A DNA stretch of 64,000 nucleotides from UBA1206 sp050953105 (GCA_050953105.1 JBMNMA010000004.1:1-64000), one strand, 5' to 3'; positions 49,741 to 59,603 are shown, counted from the stretch's first letter. Notes: a model not told the origin generated them from the sequence alone. Numbers and translations are program-made.

Positions 49741-51177
49741 TCAACCCCCGAAAGACATGTATTTTATAAAGTTGTCGGCAAAAATTTCACTGTCGGCAAG
49801 CTCTATCACTTTGCATTGCTTTGAAATGTTTTTTGCTTTTTCACTAAACTTTTCACTAAGCAGGGATGCCGCCGCTCCGGTAAGGGAGGTGTTCCCGGCA
49901 GGAATGGCAATGCCTTTAAATTCGTCAGGTACAAGCCCCAGCTTTACGGCACATTCAATGTCCACCGAATTTCCCAGTCCCCCGGCAAGGTAAAAGGCCT
50001 TTATATTCCCTGCGGTAGAGCTTATCTCAAGCAGCGTTTCAATTCCCGCCCTTATTGCCGCCTTGGCAAGCTGAAAATTCCGTATATCATTTGGTGTAAT
50101 GTAAACTTCCTCGCAAAGATGGTGGGTTTTTTCCATATACCCGCTTTTGTCGCATATTCCAAGCTCAATCAGGCAGGATATATAGTCGGCTATTCCGCTG
50201 CCGCATAAGCCGGCCGGCTTTTTGCCACCTATGACAGTATATTTAAGTTTTCCGTTTTCAACATAAACTTTATTTATTGCCGAATCCACCGCCGGCATTC
50301 CGCAGTCTATGCCATATCCCTCAAAGGCCGGGCCTGCCGCAGTGGAACAGCAGTAATAATATTCCCCGTCAAATACCGCCATCTCCCCATTGGTGCCTAT
50401 ATCAGCAATCAAGGAGGGGTATATGTTATCCATTCCGCAGGTAGCAATGCCGTTTACTATATCGCTGCCGAAATAGGCCGAAACGCAGGGTGAAAAATAT
50501 TTCCCGTCAATTTTTGTCCCGAACAGGCTTGACGGCGTAAAAGGGGCAACCGTCATTTTGTCGGTGGAAAAACCTGCGGCAAAATGAAGCATGGCGGTAT
50601 TTCCGGAAAGCACAACCCTTGACGCATCGGTTTTACAAATTAAATCATCTATAACTTTATTTATCTGTCCTTTTAATGTATCAAGCCCGCCGCCGGCGGC
50701 AAATTCCATGCGGCTTAAAACGTCGCCGCCGTAAAGCCGCTGGGGATTTTCGAGGGTAAAGGTTTCTTTCCTGTTTCCCGTTTCCAAATCAAAGGACCAG
50801 GCGGCAACGGTGGTGGTGCCTATATCCACGGCAAGACCGGTGCCCGGCGCTTGATTTATTTCTATATCAGGCCAGATTCCCCCTGTAAGGACTTGCATTC
50901 TTTTGTCATTTGTGTTATAAATTATTTGAACGTCGCCGGTGGCTTTGGTCAGACAGGCAAGGCGTAAAGGACTGCTTGGGCCGAAAAGTTTTATTTCTCT
51001 TTCGGTTACCGGGGAAAGGTCCCCGAAAGCCAAAACTTCGCACTTGCCGCATATACCCCTGCCGTTGCAGTCGGAAGGGATAATAATATTCATATCCCGT
51101 AAAGCGTCAATAAGCCTAACCGATGTGTCGTAATATTGTATATGCTTTTTCCCTGAATGTTCAACGGTTATTTTCAT
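49741..51177 (-). CDS. Ferredoxin-domain ASKHA protein (corrinoid activation type, DUF4445)
   Basis: The protein has 478 residues. A 2Fe-2S plant-type ferredoxin domain has Cys37, Cys43, Cys46 and Cys75. A linker and an actin-like ATPase domain follow, with AVDIGTTTVAA as phosphate-1 loop, IADIGTNGE as phosphate-2 and the GGLGNS adenosine motif. Relatives (RamA-like, RACE) reduce inactive Co(II) corrinoid methyltransferases using ATP. No corrinoid protein or methyltransferase is encoded in the window, so the partner must lie elsewhere. It leads the four-gene operon from the promoter at 51218-51246. Confidence 0.88.
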   Translation of the reverse strand: MKITVEHSGKKHIQYYDTSVRLIDALRDMNIIIPSDCNGRGICGKCEVLAFGDLSPVTEREIKLFGPSSPLRLACLTKATGDVQIIYNTNDKRMQVLTGGIWPDIEINQAPGTGLAVDIGTTTVAAWSFDLETGNRKETFTLENPQRLYGGDVLSRMEFAAGGGLDTLKGQINKVIDDLICKTDASRVVLSGNTAMLHFAAGFSTDKMTVAPFTPSSLFGTKIDGKYFSPCVSAYFGSDIVNGIATCGMDNIYPSLIADIGTNGEMAVFDGEYYYCCSTAAGPAFEGYGIDCGMPAVDSAINKVYVENGKLKYTVIGGKKPAGLCGSGIADYISCLIELGICDKSGYMEKTHHLCEEVYITPNDIRNFQLAKAAIRAGIETLLEISSTAGNIKAFYLAGGLGNSVDIECAVKLGLVPDEFKGIAIPAGNTSLTGAAASLLSEKFSEKAKNISKQCKVIELADSEIFADNFIKYMSFGG

Positions 51178-51217
51178 TTCATAAACCGTCCTTTTTTGAA
51201 TTTAAAGACCATATGCA

Positions 51218-51246
51218 ATTTTACACCAAACAGCTTCAATTTACAA
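51218..51246 (-). promoter_or_regulatory. Promoter of the ASKHA-led operon
   Basis: On the minus strand TTGTAA (51241-51246) is followed after 17 bases by TAAAAT (51218-51223). Confidence 0.65.
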
Positions 51247-51353
51247 TAATATTTTATTAAAAGGATTAATTAAGGCTGTTTATAACCGTATTCCGGACGG
51301 TAAAGAAAGGGAAAAGTGAAATTTTTTTCAAAAAAGTCCTGCTTTTACAGTCT

Positions 51354-51381
51354 TTGCTTGGGCAGGGCAAACAGTTAAAAT
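51354..51381 (+). promoter_or_regulatory. Probable promoter of the thyA operon
   Basis: TTGCTT (51354-51359) is followed after 16 bases by TAAAAT (51376-51381), just before AGGAGG at 51387-51392. The -35 match is modest. Confidence 0.45.
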
Positions 51382-51400
51382 GTTTTAGGAGGAAAAATTA

Positions 51401-52231
51401 ATGGGTTCGGCAGATATTGCTTTTATAAACACCTGCAGGGAGATTCTTGATAAAGGTTATTGGGTTACCGACGCAAAGGTGCGCCCCAAATGGAACGACG
51501 GCACCCCCGCCTACACCAAAAAGATTTTCGGGGTGGTAAACCGTTATAATCTGGCCGAGGAATTTCCCCTAATAACCATCCGTCCCATATCATTGAAAAA
51601 CGCCGTTGACGAGATATTATGGATATGGCAGAAAAAGTCGAACAATGTCAAAGACCTTAGAAGCCGTATATGGGACTCCTGGGCCGACGAAAACGGATCA
51701 ATAGGTAAGGCCTACGGTTATCAGATGGGGGTTAAGCACCAATATAAAGAAGGGGAATTCGACATGGTTGACAGGGTGCTGTTCGACCTTAAAGAAAACC
51801 CCTATTCAAGGCGTATAATGACAAATTTATATAACTTTGCCGACCTTCATGAAATGGCGCTTTACCCCTGCGCCTACTCCATGACATTTAACGTGGTGGA
51901 CGGCAGCCTTAACGCCATACTCAACCAGCGCTCCCAGGATATGCTAGCGGCCAATGCCTGGAACGTGGCCCAATATGCCGCTTTGGTAATGATGTTTGCC
52001 CAGGTTTCAAACCTCAAACCCGGCGAACTTGTCCATGTCATAGCCGACTGCCATATATACGACCGTCATATCCCCATTGTGGAGGAGCTTATAAACCGCA
52101 CCCCCTACCCCTCCCCCAAGGTGGAGCTTGACAAATCCATAACAAACTTTTACGACTTCACCCCCGAAAGCTTTATAGTTACCGATTACAAGCACGGGGA
52201 AAGCATAGGCAGGTTCGAGGTTGCCGTTTAA
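51401..52231 (+). CDS. thyA: Thymidylate synthase (ThyA type)
   Basis: The protein has 276 residues and methylates dUMP with methylene-tetrahydrofolate. Cys157 in YPCAYS is the nucleophile. QRSQDMLAANAWN is the dUMP/folate-site block, and HIYDRHI is also typical. It is a somewhat divergent ThyA: the N-terminal and phosphate-site regions match less closely. It heads an operon with folA 15 bases downstream, which recycles the dihydrofolate that ThyA makes. Confidence 0.95.
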   Translation: MGSADIAFINTCREILDKGYWVTDAKVRPKWNDGTPAYTKKIFGVVNRYNLAEEFPLITIRPISLKNAVDEILWIWQKKSNNVKDLRSRIWDSWADENGSIGKAYGYQMGVKHQYKEGEFDMVDRVLFDLKENPYSRRIMTNLYNFADLHEMALYPCAYSMTFNVVDGSLNAILNQRSQDMLAANAWNVAQYAALVMMFAQVSNLKPGELVHVIADCHIYDRHIPIVEELINRTPYPSPKVELDKSITNFYDFTPESFIVTDYKHGESIGRFEVAV

Positions 52232-52246
52232 GAAAGGGAAAATTCA

Positions 52247-52759
52247 ATGAAGTTTATTGTTGCCGTTGATAAAGAGTGGGGAATAGGAAACAAAGGGGAT
52301 CTTCTTGCACGAATAAAAGAGGACCTTGCCAATTTCCGCAAAATTACAAACAACAAAGTGGTGGTTTACGGCTCCCGCACCCTTGCCACCTACCCCGGGG
52401 GTAAAATTCTGCCCAACCGGACAAATATAATTTTAAACTGGGATACCGATTATAAGGTAGACGGTGCTATTATAGTCCACTCTTTAGACGAACTCTTTGA
52501 AGAACTTAAAAAATATAATACCGACGATGTGTTTGTTATAGGCGGCGCATCGGTTTACAATCAGCTTATCCCCTATTGCGACACAGGCTATGTTACAAAA
52601 TTCGATAAATCCTACGAAAAAGACGTTTGCATAACAAACCTCGACCAAGACGAAAACTGGGAATGCGTTTATGTCAGCGAAAGGCATGAAAGCAACGCAG
52701 AAACCGATACCGAAGGCGGGCTTGGTTTTTACTTTACCGAATACAGAAGAAGAAAATGA
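52247..52759 (+). CDS. folA: Dihydrofolate reductase
   Basis: The protein has 170 residues. Family motifs are AVDKEWGIGNKGDLL, VYGSRTLATYPGG (in place of the more usual MGRxT) and FVIGGASVYN. It reduces dihydrofolate with NADPH. GAAAGGG precedes the ATG. It overlaps the aminotransferase gene by 4 bases. The thyA-folA pair is a standard functional unit. Confidence 0.95.
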   Translation: MKFIVAVDKEWGIGNKGDLLARIKEDLANFRKITNNKVVVYGSRTLATYPGGKILPNRTNIILNWDTDYKVDGAIIVHSLDELFEELKKYNTDDVFVIGGASVYNQLIPYCDTGYVTKFDKSYEKDVCITNLDQDENWECVYVSERHESNAETDTEGGLGFYFTEYRRRK

Positions 52760-53934
52760 AAAAATACGACTTTGAAAATATCATTGACCGGCGAAACACC
52801 GGCAGCGAAAAATGGAATATTGCCTTTGAAAAGGTAAGGGACATCCCCGAAGGCATTGTCCCGTTATCGGTGGCCGACATGGAATTCCCCCTTCCCCCGC
52901 CTATAAAAGAAGGGCTTAAAAACTGGCTTGAAAACTGCGTTCTCGGCTACACCGACGCCACCGACGAATATTATGACGAGGTTATACGCTGGATGGAAAG
53001 GCGTCATTCCTTTTCGCCCAAAAAGGAATGGTTTATCCTTACCCCCGGTGTTGTTTCGGCATTATTCGACATGGTTCGCGCCTTCACCAAAGAAGGCGAC
53101 CATGTGATAATAAACACCCCCGTTTATTATCCCTTCAGAATGGCGGTCCGCCAGACGGGACGGGTGCTGGTGGAATCCCACCTTATCCCCGACGGAAACA
53201 CCTACAAATTCGACTTTGACGACTTTGAAAGAAAGTGTTCCGACGAAAGGGCAAAGCTTTTCATCCTCTGTTCTCCCCACAACCCCTCAGGCCGGGTCTG
53301 GACAAAGGACGAGCTTTTGACAATAAGCGAAATCTGCCTTAAGCACAACGTATTTATAATATCCGACGAAATTCATTTTGACCTTATCCTCCCGGGCTAC
53401 CGGCATACCTCCCTTGCCACCTTTGAGGGGAAGTATTTGCAAAACTGCGCCATATGCACGTCCCCTTCCAAAACATTTAATCTTGCCGGCCTTCAATGCT
53501 CCAACATTTTTATACCGGACGAGGGAAAAAGAAACCTTTTAAAAAAGCAAAAGGGCTTTTTCACCCTTAACGCCTTTGCCTACCCCGTAACAATTTTCGC
53601 CTACCGGGACTGCGAAGACTGGCTGAACGAGCTTATCGGGCTTATAGACAACAACAAAAAGCTTGTGGAAAGCTTTTTTAAAATAAATATTCCTTTGGCT
53701 AAAATATATGATCTTCAGGGCACCTATCTTCAATGGATAGATTTTAAATTTTTGGGTATGGATAATAGGGAACTGGGGAAGTTTATGAACGAAAAAGCCT
53801 ATATTTTCGCCAGCGAGGGTTACGCCTTCGGCTCGGGGGGCGAGGGATTCGAACGGTTTAACCTTGCCTGCCCCACAAGGGTGATAGACGAAGCGTTAAT
53901 TAGGCTTAACAAAGCGATAAGCGAAAAAATTTAA
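52756..53934 (+). CDS. PatB/MalY-type PLP aminotransferase (probable cystathionine beta-lyase)
   Basis: The class I/II aminotransferase fold has 392 residues: LSVADMEFPLPPPIKE is the PatB/MalY N-terminal signature, SDEIHFDL binds PLP, and the PLP lysine lies in SPSKTFNLAGL. PatB-type enzymes cleave cystathionine or cysteine to yield homocysteine or sulfide plus pyruvate and ammonia. Its start overlaps the folA stop. Together with the trans-sulfuration enzyme at 20-21 kb it could serve methionine synthesis. Confidence 0.9.
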   Translation: MKKYDFENIIDRRNTGSEKWNIAFEKVRDIPEGIVPLSVADMEFPLPPPIKEGLKNWLENCVLGYTDATDEYYDEVIRWMERRHSFSPKKEWFILTPGVVSALFDMVRAFTKEGDHVIINTPVYYPFRMAVRQTGRVLVESHLIPDGNTYKFDFDDFERKCSDERAKLFILCSPHNPSGRVWTKDELLTISEICLKHNVFIISDEIHFDLILPGYRHTSLATFEGKYLQNCAICTSPSKTFNLAGLQCSNIFIPDEGKRNLLKKQKGFFTLNAFAYPVTIFAYRDCEDWLNELIGLIDNNKKLVESFFKINIPLAKIYDLQGTYLQWIDFKFLGMDNRELGKFMNEKAYIFASEGYAFGSGGEGFERFNLACPTRVIDEALIRLNKAISEKI

Positions 53935-53950
53935 GTTAGGCGGGGTTATT

Positions 53951-56092
53951 ATGGAAAGTATCGTTCAAATCGCATCAATAGCGGTTTTGGTTTTGGCATT
54001 GGCAATAATAGTCTGGCGTATAGTTTTCGGACTGAGAAAAGGGACATATAAATCCCTTGTTAATCTATCCAAAACGCTTGTATCCATATTACTGGCTTTG
54101 TTTTTTGCGGTGGTGCTTTCCTATGTGTTTAGTGTCTTTGTTACATTTCCCGAAAATCTGGCAGGCAAAATACTCCACCCGGACATTATTGCCGCCTCCC
54201 CCTCCCTTATTTTGCTTATAGACGAAATAATACGGGTGGTTTTTTCCTTTGTGCTGTTTATTATCCTCTTCTTTGTAATAAAAGCAGTTTTAATCATCCC
54301 CGAAAAACGCATAAACAACTTCCTTTCCGCCAAACCCAAGCCAAAGGGGGACAGGATTTGGGGTGTGGCTTTATCCTTAGTAACCGCCTTTGCTTTGATA
54401 GTGGTGTTTTTCTTCCCCGTTGCCGGCGGAATAGGTCTTATTGACGAGGTAACCGAAAATCTGGTAGCCAATAATAACAGTGAAGACGAAAGCTTCCGCA
54501 CCGTTGCCGAAATAAGGGATAAAGCAATAACCCCGCTGACTAAAAACGTGGTTTTTGCCGTTTCAAACACTCTGGGAAAACCCTTGTTTAACACCCTTAT
54601 GACGGTAAACGTGGGCGGCACATCCTCCACCTTAAACGGTGAACTGCTGGCCTTGTCAAGGCTGTTTGCCGATATAAATCCCTTACTTTCGGAAGGGATT
54701 GAAAATTACGGCGAAAAGCAGGTAAAAGCCCTTGAAAATGCGGCCTTTACCCTTGAGGACGCCACGCTGCTTTGTAAAATATCCAGCGAAATGATATCCG
54801 CCGCTGCCACTGCCTTTAATTCACAAGGGGAGTTTGCCGGCATAAAGCTTTCGGATGAAATGAAAAACAACTTTATTATAAAGGAGTTAATTGCAACCCT
54901 TTCCGCCACCGACCAAAATGCGGTTAAGTCCGACGTTAATAATGCAGTAAAGCTGCTTGAGGTGTTTTCAAAAAACAACGCCTTTGATATGTTTTCTGAA
55001 AACGCCGATGAAATGGGAATTTTATCCCGTAAAGGATTTATTGCCGGGGTGGTGGAAACAACCTATGCCTATCCCCGGTTCCGCGCAATTACTGCGGGTA
55101 TAATTAACACCGCCTTTGACGGGGCCGCCAAATCGGTAGGCGCAGATCCGGCAAGCTTTATAATAAAAAAAGAAAACCTCCCCGAACTTAGCGAAAGCCA
55201 GCTAAGAACAGAATCCGAGCTTTTAGAAAATGCCGCCATTTACATGATAAACTTTGTGGATTCGCTAAACGGAAACGATATTCTTGACTCTGATTTTGCA
55301 TTAATGGGCAAAGCCCTTGACACCGCAACCCAAAGCCGCATACTCGGGGGAAAGATAAAGGAATTTGTTGAAGTGTTTTTAAAGTCGGAAAAGGTCATGG
55401 CAAACAGCATCTTTACCGAGGAAGCAATCAATAAAATCCTTGCCGCCGACGGGGGGTATGAAAATCTCTTTGTTTCGGTTGTAAAAACCGTAAACTTTGC
55501 AAAAACGGTATCAGACAAGGATTTCTCTTCTTCCGATATTATCGTGTGGTTTGCCGAAAACACCGACAAATCCACCGCCGATATTATTTCATCCTTCATA
55601 ACCCCCGACCTTATGGCCGATTACGGCATTGAGGGGGATGCTTCCCATAAAATGGCCGAGGTTATGTCATCCTATATAACCGAATTAGGCAATGCCTCCG
55701 GCATGGCAAAGGAGGAAGCGGAGATAGAGTCCAAATGCGTAACATATATCTACACCATAGCCGAAACCTCAAAGGGTGGCGGCGAGCCCCTGTTCGGCAG
55801 CGACATACCCTCCGCCGGCGAGCTGGTAAACACCTTTATGGAATCAACGGTATTTTCCCAAACCATTGAGGACGTGGTTTACGAAGATGACACTCCCACC
55901 GCCGACCCGTTCGGTGTTGGGGATTACATAAGCGGTGACGACAGGCAGGAGCTTATTGACGCTCTGGGCGACTATGTCAAGGAAAACGCCGGCAGTCAGG
56001 ACGAAGAGGAACTAAAACGCAAAGCCGTTTCCATGGCTAGCCTTATCGGTGCCGACATTTCGGGCATAGTGGACGGCTGGCTTAACGGCTAA
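53951..56092 (+). CDS. CvpA-like membrane protein with a long C-terminal domain
   Basis: The protein has 713 residues. Four hydrophobic segments lie in about 1-165 (about 7-27, 37-60, 88-115 and 137-160), with a YKSLVNLSKTLVSILL start resembling CvpA-family proteins. The rest (about 170-713) is a largely helical, charged soluble domain without motifs I recognise. CvpA proteins are usually under 200 residues, so the C-terminal part is a large addition. It sits 16 bases after patB in the operon. Function unknown. Confidence 0.7.
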   Translation: MESIVQIASIAVLVLALAIIVWRIVFGLRKGTYKSLVNLSKTLVSILLALFFAVVLSYVFSVFVTFPENLAGKILHPDIIAASPSLILLIDEIIRVVFSFVLFIILFFVIKAVLIIPEKRINNFLSAKPKPKGDRIWGVALSLVTAFALIVVFFFPVAGGIGLIDEVTENLVANNNSEDESFRTVAEIRDKAITPLTKNVVFAVSNTLGKPLFNTLMTVNVGGTSSTLNGELLALSRLFADINPLLSEGIENYGEKQVKALENAAFTLEDATLLCKISSEMISAAATAFNSQGEFAGIKLSDEMKNNFIIKELIATLSATDQNAVKSDVNNAVKLLEVFSKNNAFDMFSENADEMGILSRKGFIAGVVETTYAYPRFRAITAGIINTAFDGAAKSVGADPASFIIKKENLPELSESQLRTESELLENAAIYMINFVDSLNGNDILDSDFALMGKALDTATQSRILGGKIKEFVEVFLKSEKVMANSIFTEEAINKILAADGGYENLFVSVVKTVNFAKTVSDKDFSSSDIIVWFAENTDKSTADIISSFITPDLMADYGIEGDASHKMAEVMSSYITELGNASGMAKEEAEIESKCVTYIYTIAETSKGGGEPLFGSDIPSAGELVNTFMESTVFSQTIEDVVYEDDTPTADPFGVGDYISGDDRQELIDALGDYVKENAGSQDEEELKRKAVSMASLIGADISGIVDGWLNG

Positions 56093-56102
56093 AGGAGAAA
56101 AA

Positions 56103-56990
56103 ATGAAAACCATAGATCTGCATACCCATTCCACCTGTTCTGACGGCTCAATGACACCCTCCCAGCTTGTCAGACACGCCAAAGAAGCAGGACTTTCAGC
56201 CATTGCCCTATCAGACCATGACAGCATTTCCGGTGTTGCCGAGGCGGTGGAGGAGGGAAAACGCCAGGGCGTGGAGGTTATCCCTGCCGTAGAGCTTTCT
56301 GCCCAGTCGGATACCGAAACTCATATCTTAGGATACTTTATAGATATAACCAATAAAGAACTTTTAAGCGCCCTTCAATACGCCAAACAGGTGAGATATG
56401 AAAGGGAAGTTGAAACCTGCGAAAAGTTAAACAACATCGGTTTTGAAATAACCATGCACGAGGTGGAGGAAATTGCCGAAACCGATATCCTCTGCCGGGC
56501 TCATTTTGCAAAGGTCATGGTTAAAAAGGGATATGTTTCGTCGGTTAAGGAAGCCTTTGAAAAATATCTTAACGTGGGAAAACCCGCCTATTCGGGTAAG
56601 CAGGCGTTAACCGACACCCAGGCTGTGGAACTTATCAACAACGCCGGGGGAATAGCGTTTCTGGCCCATCTTCACCTTACCAAAAAGCCTCTGCCGGAGC
56701 TTAAGGAGTTTTTAATAAGACTCAAAAACGCAGGACTTGCCGGGGTGGAAGGTTACTACACCGACTACACGCCAGAAACGGAACAAGAATATCGTTCCCT
56801 TGCGTCAGAGCTGGGACTTGTTTTATCCGGCGGCACCGACTTCCACGGCGCTTTCAAACCCCATATCGCCATAGGCCGGGGTTACGGCAACCTTGAAATT
56901 CCCTATGAAATTCTTGAAAAAATGAAAAAATACCACCAAAATAACAGAGCAGACTACGCATTCCGCAAACAAAGGAAGGAACTTGTATGA
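56103..56990 (+). CDS. PHP-domain phosphoesterase (YciV/TrpH-like)
   Basis: The protein has 295 residues. The PHP metal motifs are clear: DLHTHSTCSDGS, SDHDSISG, PAVELSAQ, LAHLH and GGTDFHG. Members of this subgroup (for example RNase AM of E. coli) hydrolyse nucleotide 3',5'-bisphosphates and short RNA ends. AAGGAG precedes the ATG. It overlaps gnd by 4 bases, so translation is coupled, but no shared pathway is obvious. Confidence 0.9.
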   Translation: MKTIDLHTHSTCSDGSMTPSQLVRHAKEAGLSAIALSDHDSISGVAEAVEEGKRQGVEVIPAVELSAQSDTETHILGYFIDITNKELLSALQYAKQVRYEREVETCEKLNNIGFEITMHEVEEIAETDILCRAHFAKVMVKKGYVSSVKEAFEKYLNVGKPAYSGKQALTDTQAVELINNAGGIAFLAHLHLTKKPLPELKEFLIRLKNAGLAGVEGYYTDYTPETEQEYRSLASELGLVLSGGTDFHGAFKPHIAIGRGYGNLEIPYEILEKMKKYHQNNRADYAFRKQRKELV

Positions 56991-58447
56991 AAAAATCGGA
57001 CATCGGACTTATCGGCCTTGCCGTAATGGGGGAAAACCTGGTTATGAACATGGAAAGCAAAGGCTTTACCGTGTCTGTCTATAACCGCACCACCTCAAAG
57101 GTTACCGACTTTATAAACGGCCGGGCAAAGGGCAAAAACATTGTCGGAACATACTCTATCGAAGAACTGGTTGACACCCTTGAAAAACCAAGGCGGATAA
57201 TGTTAATGATTAAAGCGGGAAAAGCCGTGGACGACATGATCGAACAGCTTATCCCCCTGCTTGAAGAAGGGGATATTATAATAGACGGAGGTAACTCCCA
57301 CTTCCCCGACACCGCCAGACGGTGGGAATACCTTGAATCAAAGGGACTTTTATATATAGGCACCGGCGTTTCCGGTGGTGAGGAAGGCGCTCTTAAAGGC
57401 CCCTCCATTATGCCCGGCGGATCCAAGGCGGCATGGGAGCATGTTAAACCCATTTTCCAGGCCATCTGCGCCAAGGTTTCAGACGGTTCTCCCTGCTGCG
57501 ACTGGGTGGGAGAGGGCGGCGCCGGACATTTTGTAAAAATGGTACATAACGGCATAGAATACGGTGACATGCAGCTTATCTGCGAAGCATATCAGCTTAT
57601 GAAGGATATGCTCGGCCTTTCCTACGACGAAATGCACAAGGTGTTTGAGGAATGGAACAAAGGGGAGCTGGAAAGCTATCTTATTGAAATAACAAGGGAC
57701 ATCCTTGCCTTTAACGATGTCGACGGCACCCCCCTTGCCGAAAAAATCCTTGACACCGCCGGCCAAAAGGGAACCGGCAAATGGACCGCCATTGCCGCCC
57801 TTGACGAGGGAATTCCCCTTACGTTAATAGGTGAAGCGGTGTTTTCCCGCTGCCTTTCGGCAATGAAAGACGAAAGAGTATATGCCTCAAAGGTTTTAGG
57901 GGAGAATGTTGTAAAACTAGACCTTACCCCCGAACAAAAAAATCAGGCTGTCGAAAACATTAGGCAGGCTCTCCTAGCATCCAAGATAATTTCCTACACC
58001 CAAGGGTATATGCTAATGAAAGCCGCTGCCAAAACCTACGGCTGGAACCTAAACTACGGCGGTATTGCCCTTATGTGGCGGGGCGGCTGTATAATAAGGT
58101 CGGTGTTCTTGGGCAAAATCAAAGAAGCCTTTGATAAGAATTCTAACCTTGAAAACCTCCTTCTTGACGATTACTTTACTAATAAAATCAAAGCCCTAAC
58201 CGGCGGATGGCGTGAAACGGTGGTTATGGCTATCAAAGTGGGTATTCCCGTTCCGGCCTTGTCCTCAGCACTGAGTTGGTATGACGGCTATAAATGCGAA
58301 AGACTGCCGGCTAACCTGCTGCAGGCCCAAAGGGACTATTTCGGTGCCCATACCTATGAAAGAACCGATAAACCCAGGGGCGAATTCTTCCACACCAACT
58401 GGACGGGAGAAGGCGGCGACACCGCCTCCACCGTCTATAACGTATAG
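56987..58447 (+). CDS. gnd: 6-phosphogluconate dehydrogenase, decarboxylating
   Basis: The protein has 486 residues, the long type. It has IGLAVMGENLVMNM for NADP binding, VSGGEEGALKGPSIMPGG, the catalytic Lys/His region in FVKMVHNGIEYGDMQL, and RGGCIIRSVFLG. It converts 6-phosphogluconate to ribulose 5-phosphate, the substrate of Rpe (19.4 kb). No zwf or pgl gene is in the window. A sugar kinase gene follows after 12 bases. Confidence 0.97.
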   Translation: MKKSDIGLIGLAVMGENLVMNMESKGFTVSVYNRTTSKVTDFINGRAKGKNIVGTYSIEELVDTLEKPRRIMLMIKAGKAVDDMIEQLIPLLEEGDIIIDGGNSHFPDTARRWEYLESKGLLYIGTGVSGGEEGALKGPSIMPGGSKAAWEHVKPIFQAICAKVSDGSPCCDWVGEGGAGHFVKMVHNGIEYGDMQLICEAYQLMKDMLGLSYDEMHKVFEEWNKGELESYLIEITRDILAFNDVDGTPLAEKILDTAGQKGTGKWTAIAALDEGIPLTLIGEAVFSRCLSAMKDERVYASKVLGENVVKLDLTPEQKNQAVENIRQALLASKIISYTQGYMLMKAAAKTYGWNLNYGGIALMWRGGCIIRSVFLGKIKEAFDKNSNLENLLLDDYFTNKIKALTGGWRETVVMAIKVGIPVPALSSALSWYDGYKCERLPANLLQAQRDYFGAHTYERTDKPRGEFFHTNWTGEGGDTASTVYNV

Positions 58448-58459
58448 GAGAAAAGGAAT

Positions 58460-59533
58460 ATGAAAATAAGGGAAAACTGCAAATACGCCATTGCCGTCCC
58501 CACCAGCATGGGGGTTAGAATTACTCCCCCCGACGGTCAGCCCGTCCATTCCTCAAATATGTTTCTTATGCAGGCCACCTCCGCCGAAACCAACGTGGCG
58601 TCGGTTGCCTCCTATCTCGGCCTTCCCGTTAAGGTGCTTACCACCTTTGTAAAAGATTCCCCCATTGCCGCCTTTATCAAGGCAAATCTCCGTTCCCGGG
58701 GTATGGATTATGAGGGCAAAGAGGTGGAGCAGGGCGGCCCCTGGGGCTATCGCCATCAGTTTAACATAGCCGACAGCGGCTACGGCCTGAGGGGACCGAG
58801 GGTTTTCAACGACCGGGCCGGCGAGGTGGGTAAAACCCTAAACATAAACGACTTTGACACCGACCGTATTTTCGGCCAGGAAGGGGTGGCAATCCTTCAT
58901 ATGTCGGGGCTAATTGCCGCATTGTCCCCCCAGACGGGCGAATTTTGCGTTGCTCTTGCCAAGGCCGCCAAGAAATACGGCACCATAATATCTTTTGACC
59001 TAAACTACCGGGAATCTTTCTGGAAAGGCAGGAAAGAGGAGCTTAAAAAAATGTTTTTCGAAATCGCCTCCAACGCCGACATTCTGGTGGGAAATGAAGA
59101 GGATTTTCAGCTTTGCTTCGGAATTTCCGGCCCGGAAGCGGGGGGAAAAGACATTTCCGCCAAAATGGAATCCTTTAAGGACCTTATAAACGAGGCCCAA
59201 AAAACCTTCCCCAATGCGTCGGTTTTTGCAACCACACTGCGTGAAGTCAGGTCGGCCAACTGCCACCTGTGGGGAGGTATACTAAAAGCCGACGGTAAAT
59301 GGTATGAGGCCGAACCCAAAGAAATAACCGTCCTTGACCGCATAGGCGGAGGCGACGGCTTTGTGGGTGGTCTGCTTTACGGTGCAGCCAAGGGCTGGGA
59401 CTGGGAAAAATGCCTTCAGTTCGGCTGGGCGTCGGGGGTGCTTGCAACCACCTTCCTTACCGACTATGCCCAACCCGCCGACGAAGACCAGATCTGGTCT
59501 ATCTGGAAAGGCAACGCCAGGGTAAAAAGATAA
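58460..59533 (+). CDS. PfkB-family sugar kinase (2-dehydro-3-deoxygluconokinase-like)
   Basis: The ribokinase-fold kinase has 357 residues. Its C-terminal signature DRIGGGDGFVGGLLY contains the catalytic Asp and anion hole. The middle part (SFDLNYRESFW, VGNEEDFQLCFG) resembles KDG kinases. It would phosphorylate 2-keto-3-deoxygluconate or a related acid sugar. Placement after gnd supports an acid-sugar substrate. AGGAGAAAAGG precedes the ATG, and a terminator ends the seven-gene operon. Confidence 0.85.
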   Translation: MKIRENCKYAIAVPTSMGVRITPPDGQPVHSSNMFLMQATSAETNVASVASYLGLPVKVLTTFVKDSPIAAFIKANLRSRGMDYEGKEVEQGGPWGYRHQFNIADSGYGLRGPRVFNDRAGEVGKTLNINDFDTDRIFGQEGVAILHMSGLIAALSPQTGEFCVALAKAAKKYGTIISFDLNYRESFWKGRKEELKKMFFEIASNADILVGNEEDFQLCFGISGPEAGGKDISAKMESFKDLINEAQKTFPNASVFATTLREVRSANCHLWGGILKADGKWYEAEPKEITVLDRIGGGDGFVGGLLYGAAKGWDWEKCLQFGWASGVLATTFLTDYAQPADEDQIWSIWKGNARVKR

Positions 59534-59536
59534 ATA

Positions 59537-59563
59537 CAGGGCGGAGAAATCCGCCCGTTTTTA
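59537..59563 (+). terminator. Terminator of the thyA-to-kinase operon
   Basis: GGGCGGA pairs with TCCGCCC around GAAA, followed by GTTTTTATT. Confidence 0.88.
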
Positions 59564-59603
59564 TTGTAGATACCGTTTTTTTATAGGTAGAATAAACAGT
59601 AAT

